NCBI GenBank assembly: GCA_013115145.1
Contig: JAAPAO010000575.1
Location: forward strand, 1-22,589
Source: Perkinsus chesapeaki
Lineage: Eukaryota > Perkinsozoa > Perkinsida > Perkinsidae
Direction: 5' to 3'
Length of the DNA: 22,589 nt
Shown here: in pieces, positions 1 through 8,764 of the stretch
How positions within the stretch are numbered: the first letter of the stretch is position 1
How the letters are laid out: every line of letters starts with the position of its first letter
Notes under the pieces: model-generated
Told to the model about the DNA's origin: nothing
What the model saw: the letters and a program-made list of their open reading frames with translations, nothing else
The model's database searches: none
Position numbers and translations under genes: made by a program

Positions 1-64
1 GCCTAATGGATAAGGCGTTGGTCTTCGGAACCAAAGATTGTGGGTTCGAGTCCCACCGAGATCG
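1..64 (+). tRNA. tRNA-Arg (UCG), 5' end cut by window edge
   Basis: Cloverleaf parts are visible in order: a D-arm starting at the first base, an anticodon arm with stem TTGGT/ACCAA and loop CTTCGGA (anticodon TCG, reading CGA, Arg), a T-arm with GGTTCGAGTCC, and the 3' acceptor strand CGAGATC with discriminator G. The first nine bases (GGTCTCGTG, inferred from the second copy at 130) lie outside the window. CCA after the discriminator is preceded by GA, so the genomic CCA is probably coincidental. Confidence 0.93.
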
Positions 65-129
65 ACCAAGAGTATGAAATTGTATTTCAATCAATCTAGA
101 GCATAAATACGAGTGATTGTCTCTTCGCT

Positions 130-195
130 GGTCTCGTGGCCTAATGGATAAGGCGTTGGTCTTCGGAACCAAAGATTATGTCCCACAATCGACTA
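130..195 (+). pseudogene. Broken tRNA-Arg (UCG) copy
   Basis: The first about 48 bases match the neighbouring tRNA-Arg exactly, including the acceptor 5' strand GGTCTCG, the D-arm and the whole anticodon arm. After AAAGATT the 5' half of the T-arm (GTGGGTTCGAG in the intact copy) is gone, and only a remnant TGTCCCACAATCGAC follows. The B box is lost, so it should not be transcribed or fold. It is a local partial duplicate 129 bp from the intact copy. Confidence 0.85.
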
Positions 196-519
196 GAGAT
201 TGCAATTGTATTTGAAAATTCCTGCCAGTGTGTAGCATTAACGATTGGTACAAAACGCGGGATACGAATGGCGGATACTTGTCTTAAAGAGATCATGTTC
301 ATGGAGTCTGGCCGAGCTCATCGCAGTCAGGAAGGACCCTGAGGAACAATCCGCTAGCTGTGTGCCACAAATACAGTGTAAAGACCATGCGCTGTATGGA
401 CGAGCTGCAAGAAATACAGCTCGGGCATCTCATCGAGTTATTGATGGATGGCTCTCACAGGATTTTCGCTGCTCTCGCTGCTCCCTTCCGGTGCACGTGC
501 AATCTTCAATCTGATGTGC
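196..519. other. Non-coding spacer between tRNA region and channel 3' end
   Basis: I see no convincing exon on either strand. The short open frames here lack splice-consistent continuation. It should hold the 3' UTR of the minus-strand channel gene ending at 520. The exact C-terminus of that gene is its least certain part, so a further 3' exon here cannot be fully excluded. Confidence 0.4.
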
Positions 520-3500
520 TCATTCCATCTTGGGCAGGATGCAACTATCTCGGCACAAACATTGACTTTGTTCACAACTTTTCCCACTATGGTGTGGGTT
601 CCAGACACCTGAGAGCTTCAATGAAGGAACACCGATGATTCGCTTGCGAAATGGCGCTACCATCCGTTCGAGACTTGCTGTGCGCTCTTGAAGGCGACGG
701 AGCCGAGCGCGAGCCTGCGCAGAAACGTAAGGAACACAGAACACGTGCGTTGACGAAACGTACTATTTCTATTTTCCGTGTCACCACAGACACTCTCTTC
801 ACGTTCTCCATAAGATCTTTACTCCTGCAAACATTTGACAAGCCCGCATGAATGCACGGGTGGACTTCATGCCTTACTGGATATCCCCTTTGATACGTCT
901 GAGGCCATTTGAAAATTCCTCGACAGTTAAGCTTCCATCGCCGCTAACGTCAAGAATCGTCCACAGCTCATCCATTTCGTTGGGATCGAGGTCAAGCACC
1001 TGCCACCCAGATTGGTCAGTTTGTAATTTTATGGGATGTTGCAAACGGTCACCGTTTAACGATGGCAAATAGAATTACACCATACCCTCCTTCCAGGTGG
1101 CGTAGGACGGCAACGGAGGGCACAATTTGTGTACGCGGAGTATGGCTGGATTATTATACATGCCGACCTTCAATTTATTTTGAACCGTCCGATTGCACAG
1201 AACTGCCTGGTGGAACTCCTCGAATGTAAGCTCACCACTGCCATCAGAGTCAAGTTCTCTGAAAAGCTCGGCCAGGCTACTTATCTACACAAAGATATTG
1301 TTTGAGAGGATTTGGATTTGGTTTATCCTTTTAGCTTGTTTACCTCGCTCTGTTTTTTGTGCTCACGTATCTTGGCTTGCTCCTCTGCATCAGCTTTGGC
1401 GATTGAGAAAGCATTTTCCACAATTACCGCAGTAATGAGGTTCATCAGCACCATCACCACGCACTGAGAGATAAAAGGGTCCTGCTTCAAATGAATGGAT
1501 GATTCTCAACACCAGTATAACGGCCACGAAGAAGACTGTAACCGTTCCCGGTGCTTTTGCTTGCATAGGCCTGAGCAGGGCAGTGAAATAAACCTCCCGA
1601 GAGATTTCCCTCTTTTCAAACGCAGTCGCACAGTTACCGAGCAATGGCTGTCCAGGAGTCGAGTGTCATAACTTGAAACAAAGTGAACATGGCGCGTGGA
1701 ACGTTACCAAAATATTCTTGAACTGAAATGTCACTCCTGAGAGTAAACATCGTATGGAGTGTCATCAAGGAACGGCTCACTGAAACACTTCCATCCGCGC
1801 TATGATCTCTACGGCAAAGATAGAGAATACGAACAGAATTGATGCAATAAGGACATATCTGAGGTAGCAAGGCCGTTGTGGTAATATCCTTTCCAACACA
1901 TGACTGGCATACGTCCAAAATAGTGTTCGGGCTGATGAAGCGAGACCTCTGACCATATTCCATACAACGCGGAAAAACGGGATGACTCGAACAGCTTTGA
2001 TGACACGGATAGTGCGCATTATACCTGAAACCAGAGATTGAACAGATACTTCATCGGTGCTCTAACACGTGATATTGTCTCATCCAGACTTACGCAGTGC
2101 TTGAAGGATCCTAAAGAAGTCGGCCGTTCTTGAGTTCGAAGTTAACCAGACACCATTGCAGTACAAGAATGCCTAGGGTGGTTCAGATAGCTGATTCGGA
2201 AGGAAATCTTATGTTTTCTTACTAAAACTGCCTCTCCTAAATACCACTTGGTATAGAGCAAATAGAGGCGGCCATAGCCTGATGAAAGTCGTCGGAATAT
2301 ACAACATGATCACCTTACTTAGTATCCGCAAGGAGAGGTCAAACACGAATAATACCGCGAAGAATTGTTCTACTACATCGAGTATAGGGAATCTAAGTAT
2401 CTTCAACTACGAATGTACGATTTAGTATCGCACGAGAGGCTCAGCTGATCACTTAGCAACCTTGTGGAATGCCCGGCGCTGGTCCGAGGAATGCACTGGG
2501 CTCGGAGACTTACAATCCGTTGTTGTCTTCGTGTATGCTGAACTGTATGGCCAAGAAGACACAGTGTACAATGACCATGAAGCCCATCATACGCTCATGT
2601 GCAGGGCTGTCTATGTAATGCTTTAACCTACCCTCTCAACAGGACCGATACGAATGGGTAATCAGCGTACCGCGGGAAATATGGGTGGGCGTAGTTTGGC
2701 CTGCTTTTGAGTACCCTATCGACGTACCTAATAGAGCGACTTCAAGACTCGAGTACACCGCGGCTTGTGTGTACACTTTCTGTGCAACCCCACTTAGACG
2801 AGTGAGCTCAAGGAACCACGCGAACGCCCAGTTTTGATGGTAAAGTTTGTCAATGTACTCTGCCATAAGCTCTCGTGCCTATACAAGCCCAATGCCGACA
2901 AGTCGATCCTTCTGGGTTCAGATCACGGCGGGAACGTCAGAGTCCTCGTCATCTCCCGACTCTGCGTTGCTCCCTTCCGTGCAGTCCTGATAGCGCTCGC
3001 TTGACCGCGTAGTTCCCCTGCTGCCATCTCCCGGCTTCGAGGATGGTCTCTGTTCTGACGAGGATGTTTCTGAACGTAGTTGTTAGATCTGACTTAGTCA
3101 TAACAGCCATACCCGCTGACAGCCCTCGGGACGCTGCTTCAGCTCGTTCCTCGTGATTCACTAAGGTGCCATCTGGCCGATAAATGTAATCCTGTTGTGA
3201 CTAGTAGAGCAACGTATTCTTGCGGCCGCTTACTCCAAGTGACCGGCGACGCTGCGCCTGGTTCTGCGCTTGTCTCGCTGCAGCCCTGTGTGCGTAAGAA
3301 TTTGTCTCCTGAGGAGCCGAGGGAACCTTATGAGTGTGGGTCTGGTGAATGGCTTAACCTCCTCATGAGGTGGTTCCAGAAAGATTTCTGGAATGCACGT
3401 TATCGGCGTAATGAACATCGGGACTTCTTCCTTTTCATCCCCCATTTTATGCTCGGGGTTCATTACAAATTCACGCTCCTGTGTGTTTTTCGATGAGCTA

Positions 3501-3547
3501 TCATCCTCCGCTATGATTAGAGTGATTATCGATCTAGCGACTTGCAT
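520..3547 (-). CDS. Single-domain voltage-gated cation channel with C-terminal EF-hands
   Basis: Eighteen exons join in phase to 642 aa: 3547-3359, 3308-3234, 3191-3113, 3069-2927, 2878-2728, 2634-2514, 2392-2319, 2278-2223, 2172-2094, 2024-1913, 1858-1781, 1736-1638, 1570-1513, 1463-1344, 1284-1168, 999-878, 824-764, 714-520. Order: acidic Ser-rich N-terminus (to about 165); S1 (FMVIVHCVFLAIQF), S2 and S3; S4 with Arg/Lys every third residue (RILQALRIMRTIRVIKAVRV); S5; pore helix and filter TLDSW (about 410-414); S6 running into ITAVIVENAF; EF-hand 1 loop DSDGSGELTFEE, which is canonical; EF-hand 2 loop DVSGDGSLTVEE; then a basic coiled coil. One six-helix repeat implies a tetramer, as in bacterial NaChBac and protist one-repeat channels. 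The filter resembles TLESW of NaChBac with Asp for Glu. The role, voltage-gated Na+/Ca2+ entry with Ca2+ feedback, is inferred. Least certain parts: the first exon and the last 40 residues. Confidence 0.9.
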
Positions 3548-3662
3548 GGCCGCAATTCACACCCGCATGTGAGTCTAGACCACAATAAACTCAACTGGAA
3601 TAGCAACAGATTTCTGGTGAACAGTTCAAGTACAACGTGGAAGAGAACAACACCTTAACATG
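3548..3662 (-). promoter_or_regulatory. 115-nt intergenic gap with candidate trans-splice acceptor
   Basis: This gap separates the stop of the EF-hand gene (3663) from the channel ATG (3547) on the same strand. Read on the minus strand it contains GTTGCTATTCCAG, ending at 3595, 48 nt before the ATG, and another acceptor-like TGTTCACCAG further upstream. With no room for a normal promoter, I read it as a polycistron-style junction where a spliced leader could be added. This is inference only. Confidence 0.4.
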
Positions 3663-5222
3663 TCATTTAGTATCTCTCAACAACTTTATTTGCTCGACAA
3701 GTGTAACAGGATGCGAAATGGATCCTGTTCGTCGCGGTGTGAGTGGGACGGCCGTCTCGCTTGCTGCGAGTACCTTCTAAAACATGGGAACCACGGAAGA
3801 GGAGAGTTCGAAGCACCTCCTCCAAAAACTCCTCGCCACAAACTACACCTTTCAAAATCTGCTTACAATCATGATCAGTGACAGCAATGACTTGTGTTAG
3901 TTCGGTGAGGTGGAGCCCACCAGAGTTATTAAGGTCTACGCCCCTGACACAGAGCCGCCTTTTCTATATCCGACGAGGCCTTCCTTCTTCTATGTTACTT
4001 GAACGCTCCCCTCATCTGTTCTTTGGTCAACCAGTTGACCCCGCTTGTATGGAGCATGTGACAGAAGTCGGCATAAGAAACATACCACAGTCTGACACGA
4101 AAAAGCTCAGCCACGTTGAGTTCCACGTCGTCTTACTTTTGGCGGTCGGTGCATTGTCCTTCAGAGTTTTTCAAGGCAGAGTCGCCGGGGTCGAGGACCT
4201 GTAGAGATCCATTATCGGCCAGACAGCGAAGGGGACTTACGCCGATGAGGAGCCGCCGCCTCTTCTCGATCTGCTTTTTAACTCCTCGCAACACATAATG
4301 CAGCTTTACAGCACTTGCAACAAGGAGGTCCTTCTGAGGCGTGCTGCGACCTAACAATCAGTTGAAGATCACATGTGAACGTCATCTCAGTCTCCTACTT
4401 GGGCAGAACACTGCAGGGGCAAGTGATGCAAATGCTACACAGGAGCCAAGAGCTGGCGAAGTTGCAGTATGAGGGTTATAAGAAGGACGGCGTGCTGGAT
4501 ACACCTTTAGTTCAATCTGCTTGCGGCGCTTTATTACTCACCAAGGTAACATCCATCATCTACAGTGATAGGGCCGGTTGCAACGGTGCTCCCATGTCTT
4601 TTCCGCGATTCAATCTGGCTGGCTTCGGCCTGTGTAGAGGCTTGGAAAGGTGTACAGCAAAGCTTATGGATACTTTACTTGGAGGTTTCTATGACGAAGC
4701 TCTTGCTCGTATTCAACACACCGGCGACACGTCCGACAACAGTCTCGATCAACTGAGGAGCCTCATCAACACTAAGCCCTGGAGAGCTGAGGTTAGATGA
4801 CTGCACACTTTCCGCTTGGCTTTTGGTGCCCTCCATCGTCTGCTTGCTATACTCGCTTCCTCTCCCTGAACAGAGCACTACTAAATGCCGCGAGAACGTC
4901 AATCGCAACGTACCTTTGAGCCTCGACTTGTCGACTGTTTCACCTTCAACGGCCTGCCATCGAGCAGAAGTATGATTTCCCACAGAGATAGTATGGGCTA
5001 CTCGTATATGTCGCCAACAGCCTTTCCTACAGTCATCACTTATACCGTGGCATCGTGAGTACAAGGCTTGTACCAGCTCCTAGCATTACGGAGCCATCTG
5101 ACTCTACGGAAGGCAAACCTTACGGGTCCCCAGCGCCGTGGTTCGATCTTAGCTCGCAGCATCGGTGTTGAACAGGTGCCGTCTAAATCTCTAGAACTTC
5201 TGCTGCGTACTAGGTGGTTCAT
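3663..5222 (-). CDS. EF-hand protein with basic N-terminus and short coiled coil
   Basis: Twelve exons join in phase to 342 aa: 5222-5124, 5079-5002, 4953-4914, 4865-4809, 4752-4679, 4629-4564, 4516-4399, 4350-4241, 4198-4137, 4091-3999, 3943-3774, 3724-3663. The N-terminus is Arg-rich. A charged helix (CVEYEQELRHRNLQAEASQI) follows at about 115-140, then a Pro/Ser/Thr stretch and a Lys/Arg-rich helix. The C-terminal half reads as EF-hands: a degenerate loop near LDPGDSALKNSEG, a paired helix FCHMLHTSGVNWLTKEQM, and a canonical loop DLNNSGGLHLTE (about 269-280, ligands at 1, 3, 5 and 12). I do not recognise a named family. It is probably a Ca2+-binding cytosolic or cytoskeletal protein, by inference. 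It starts 56 nt after the previous gene's stop. The EF-hand exons are sure; the first two exons are less so. Confidence 0.78.
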
Positions 5223-5278
5223 GGAGCATTCTTTAGCGGCAGCCGCGCACTATGAAGGTAACGCAGTTCAGCAAGTTT

Positions 5279-6346
5279 TTAATTGACAAACTCGGCATCG
5301 ATGGTTGTTAACAAGGCTTTGGTAAATTCACGCATGCTCCTTGCGCACGCCTTTAAGTGTATCACCCTCCCTCTTAACAGGAGAGCACAATCCCCGCCAC
5401 ACACTGTCATTCGTGGTCGCCCAGCCTGAGCTGGGGTGTGTAGAGTGCCGAATACATGACAACTTACCGGGCAACATTCTGTCCAGGTATGAACGCTGTC
5501 CAGGGTGAAGAAGATGATTATCTTTCGAGACCGCAATATGACCCCGGGGGTCCCACTTTCCCTTGGGAAAGTCCGCTACTGGCTTCCATGCGGTATCTGA
5601 CACTCCACACTTATACAACATGCCTCTTGGTGACCACACCTTTGTAAGGCACTTTTAGCAAGTCATTTGTCTCGTTAAATCTTCGACGAAGCGGAGGAAG
5701 TTTAGGGAGGCCTGACGTAGCGCAGTAGGCTTGTGCTCGACGCTAGTTGCACGGTATGAATCACCGCTGGATGAGTCGCCTTGCTTTGCTTGCGTCCCCT
5801 TGTTGTTTTTGAGTACAGGCGTACTTCGTGACCGTCGGCGCCGTTTTTCCTTAGACCTTCCCAGTTGTGAAACCAACTGTCAGGAGACCACTTCGACCCC
5901 AATATGGGCCTACAGCTTTTTGATCTCATCTCACCATGTTGTAGAATGTATCAGCTGGTATTATCGGCTTATCGAAATATTCCCGGGCGTAGGATGAGTA
6001 CACAGGGTTATCCTTCGAGAACGTCACGTGATGAAGTTTATCTGAGAATAGAAGACACAGTGTTGCCTGTATGACGGAAAGTTCGCGTTCCTCTCGGATC
6101 ACAGGCTCACCCCAGTCAGTCCGCGTTTTATTTTTCTTCTGTGACGTCGAATTGAGCTTTAGTCTTTGCTCTTTCAGAAAGTCCAACAGGACGTTCCCGC
6201 TCGGTTGTCCGGCCGCCCTAGCAACCGATCCAAACGCCCGTGACCGTGCTAGCTCACTTCAGCTGCGTTATAGTTCCTCCAAACTCAACCTCTTTGATCT
6301 TAGGGTTCAATGGCCAAGTGAGGTTCCTGGGATCTGAACAATCCAT
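5279..6346 (-). CDS. Unrecognised 244-aa protein
   Basis: Eight exons join in phase: 6346-6258, 6217-6111, 6041-5935, 5890-5753, 5711-5688, 5639-5468, 5425-5366, 5316-5279. The start MDCSDPRNLTWPLNPK is the first in-frame ATG. The product has no signal peptide or membrane segment, is rich in Trp, Tyr and Pro, and has spaced motifs such as NPVYSSYAREYFDKP and HPGQRSYLDRMLPGW. These remind me loosely of axonemal microtubule inner proteins, but I would not name it so. The 69-nt intron at 6110-6042 is a multiple of three, so the frame stays open if it is retained; its donor (GTGAGC) and acceptor (TCTTCTATTCTCAG) are strong. The 3' end is ambiguous: a shorter variant could stop at 5328. Exon 5 (24 nt) is the weakest. 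Confidence 0.65.
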
Positions 6347-6837
6347 ACTGCGTGTATGATTCGCGTAACAGATTCCTCGTTCTAGCAAGCGACATTGCTG
6401 GTTCAACTATCCCTCAATTCGATGTTGTGTTACCAAGTGATTTGGACCGTCGTCTTCCCTTCCGGTTTCTTTTTCTCTCTTTGCGTTTGCTGCCTCGTTT
6501 CAGCTCTAAAATACATAACCCGTGGGCTCCATAAGCACCGTTCCAACTGAAGCCCCATCGCGGCGACAGTGCTACACGATCTCGCCGAGAGCTACTCGGT
6601 CTGCCATAGTTTTCGACGAGAATTGAAAAGTCCAGACGCCCAAGGATGAAAGTGGAGTTATGATATAATGTAATGGAGCTTACTTAGTTTCGGCTCGACT
6701 TCCAACGATACCTTCTTTGTTGATATGTCCGGCATAATAAGACTCACAGTACGCCGCACGATTAACAGGGCGAACACTTCGTTCAGATGTTAGTTGCTGA
6801 TATTGTCACGCGCCACAAAATACTCGAAGAGCTTTTC
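6347..6837. other. Upstream gap between divergent genes, with coding-like trace
   Basis: This lies between the start of the minus-strand gene at 6346 and the foldback element. Most of it shows nothing clear. On the minus strand a coding-like frame runs 6882-6790, stops at TAA (6792-6790), and continues in the same frame to about 6713. I could not place splice sites that remove the stop, so I list this as an unresolved trace (exon remnant or chance). The rest is presumably promoter DNA for the divergent genes. Confidence 0.35.
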
Positions 6838-7068
6838 CTCATTCTGGAATTTTTTGAGCACGTTCAGAATACATTTTATATCCTAAGGATCGTTCAATAA
6901 ACCGATTTTGAAATTCAGAATCGATTCCAGAACTGCTTTTTACACGTAAAATCGGATGATGGAATCGATTCTGAATCTCAGAATTGGTTTAGTGAACATT
7001 GGGCAATTCTGGATTTGAGTCTGGAACAATTTCTCTGAACGCGTTTTTCACAAAACTCATTCTGGAAT
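6838..7068. repeat. Foldback (MITE-like) element with 13-bp flanking direct repeats
   Basis: Two arms of 39 nt, 6891-6929 and 6960-6998, are reverse complements with five mismatches and a 30-nt loop. Their core is ATTCAGAATCGATTCCA against TGGAATCGATTCTGAAT. The direct repeat CTCATTCTGGAAT occurs at 6838-6850 and 7056-7068, flanking the whole block, and weaker inverted similarity extends between the arms and these ends. The shape fits a small non-autonomous foldback transposon or MITE. No transposase is visible. A cis-acting hairpin of another kind is the alternative. Confidence 0.6.
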
Positions 7069-7198
7069 GAGTTCTGAATTCCAGCATTGATCTATTGATT
7101 GAATATTATTGAACATCCCGTAGACGTTAATTTCCGGCACATATCCTTTCCCCTTCATCATCTTTATACGGAACGTAAAACCAATCGTTGCCTTCAGT

Positions 7199-8492
7199 AT
7201 GTTGCCCCAGATGCTATTACTGCTATTCATCATACCCTCTGTAACTATCGGCCTCCAGAGCTCTTTGCGTCGTTGGTTTACGGGGGGCTCCAAGTCGACC
7301 GTCGAGCGCGGGAAGACCGCCCGACCCGCCGATCAGTCCATACGTTCCGCGCCCACGGCAGACACTGTATTGGAGACATTCCGTATGGAAACGGTGATGC
7401 CTTTCCAAATTTCTTCGTAGTAGCTGGAAGCATTCTGGTGGTGAGCAGGACGAGAAATTCCTAACAGACCCCGAAAGTGACTCAATACCTATTCTTGTAG
7501 GAGGGCGGTGTAGCTTATTTTCATCTATGCAGCATAGCAGGTTCGAGCTGACATCGGCATCTCTTGCGATGGAAATCTCGATTTCTTGAAACCAGGCTAC
7601 GCGAGCATCTATAGAACCGAGTAGGACAGAGGGTTCATATTTTGGTACCCTACGCATGTTAGGAAACCTCTTGATGAGCACGATGACTATAATACTGTAA
7701 CACATTATGTATACTTGGACCCTTTAACCAAAGATCTGTCTGTCCTCTCAAGAGGGAAGGACTTGGTATCTGGAGCAATGTTGAATTGGGCAGACCGTCT
7801 GGCGAGTGCCCCGAAACCTAAGCCTGTTGTCTACACCGATGGGCCATTCGACGCAATTAGAACCGCATTTCTGAATAACAAGAATGCCTACGCTCCTCTC
7901 GTGGTGGGGTATTCACTGCATCACCGCGCTCAAGAGTTCCTCGAGAAACTATCCGTTCCTCCGAAGGCCTCCCATTCGTGTGTAGGCCTGAGGGACTCGA
8001 CCAATCCTCAGATTCATAGGTTCTTCTATGGCATGCCGTTAAGATAACCAGGTCCGTCCGGAAATGCTTCAAATATTGTAAATTGATTTAGGGAAAGCCA
8101 TGTCTCGGAGTTGATCTTTTCTTTGATCAAGAAAATAAGGCATTCCATATTTTCTCCCTTTACCAGGATGATGAAGGGACGCCGATGAAGTAGTAAAGGT
8201 TCCTGACATCAGCATTGATACGTGTTTCAGGGAGCTGGCGTCTCTAAACATAGACTATACACACCAATTGATGCTGCTGGCTGACAAGTACAACGATATC
8301 AGCAATAGTACTTTGCAGCTTGTGGCCTATGGACGTCACGTAGCTGTCACATCGCGGAGTAAGACCAAGGAGTTCGGTATATCATGGCTTAAAAAGTCCG
8401 AGCTCTTGGTGAATAAAAGGAAGGCCGTCGTATTGATCCATGGTTATGTTTTGGGATGGCCGGATTATCTTAAAGGGTATAAGTTCGACTGA
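7199..8492 (+). CDS. Predicted secreted protein, family unknown
   Basis: Seven exons join in phase to 315 aa: 7199-7382, 7421-7440, 7501-7540, 7596-7620, 7663-7981, 8092-8189, 8231-8492. The N-terminus MLPQMLLLLFIIPSVTIG is a classic signal peptide, followed by a basic Ser/Thr-rich stretch of about 40 residues that could be a propeptide. The mature part is mixed alpha/beta in character, with motifs VVYTDGPFDAIRTAFL, LGVDLFFDQENKAF and RKAVVLIHGYVLGW near the C-terminus. No transmembrane segment follows and I recognise no family. Introns are 38-60 nt except 110 nt between exons 5 and 6, the least certain junction (TGT/GTAGGC donor). Reading straight through would give stop codons at 7618-7624 and 8045; both fall inside modelled introns. 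Host-directed secretion is possible but not shown. Confidence 0.7.
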
Positions 8493-8764
8493 TTTTTACT
8501 TCTCATTCTCATGTTTATGAAGATAGCTGTACGGTGTCCGCGTGTTAAGAAAGTTACGCTGTTGTGTTGTAGTTTTAAGGTTATTGCATTCACGCCACAG
8601 CGATACTGGGTATAGGGAATCCATCCATCCACGGGAAATGCCTCGCCATATGTGAGGAATGGTGCAGCCGACTTCAGTGAGTGAATTCCCACTAAACTGA
8701 GGTGTACTGCCGCCAACGTAGAGTCTGACGGAGCCAGGTTGCTTGAAGTTTATCGTTTTACATT
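8493..8764. other. Intergenic spacer, nothing recognised
   Basis: This 272-nt gap separates two plus-strand genes. I see no exon with matching splice sites on either strand, no repeat and no tRNA. It should hold the 3' UTR of the secreted protein and the promoter or leader acceptor of the next gene. Confidence 0.5.

Noticed and set aside
2094-2172. Apparent one-base frameshift in the S3-S4 region of the channel
   Set aside because: It disappears when the 50-nt intron at 2222-2173 is placed; the exon then reads through in one frame.
3197-3496. Plus-strand frame with an SMP-like phrase (ECGSGEWLNLLMRWF)
   Set aside because: It is antisense to minus-strand exons of the channel that phase well. 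No continuation of an SMP domain follows on the plus strand.
4375-4800. Plus-strand open frame of 141 codons that looks protein-like
   Set aside because: The minus strand in the same place carries at least five introns with strong sites that phase with each other and lead into clear EF-hand exons. The plus frame has no comparable splice continuity.
4798-5058. Use of a variant genetic code (TGA as sense) suggested by in-frame TGA codons on the plus strand
   Set aside because: The coding strand there is minus, and normal stops end all resolved genes; no reassignment is needed.
7621-7662. Nonsense TAG inside the secreted protein, with a plausible peptide after it
   Set aside because: These 42 nt form a GT-AG intron; splicing gives RTE-KPLDEHDDY in phase, and the peptide read from the intron is chance.
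7223-7705. Minus-strand open frame of 160 codons
   Set aside because: It is antisense to the plus-strand secreted-protein exons, has no domain and no splice partners.
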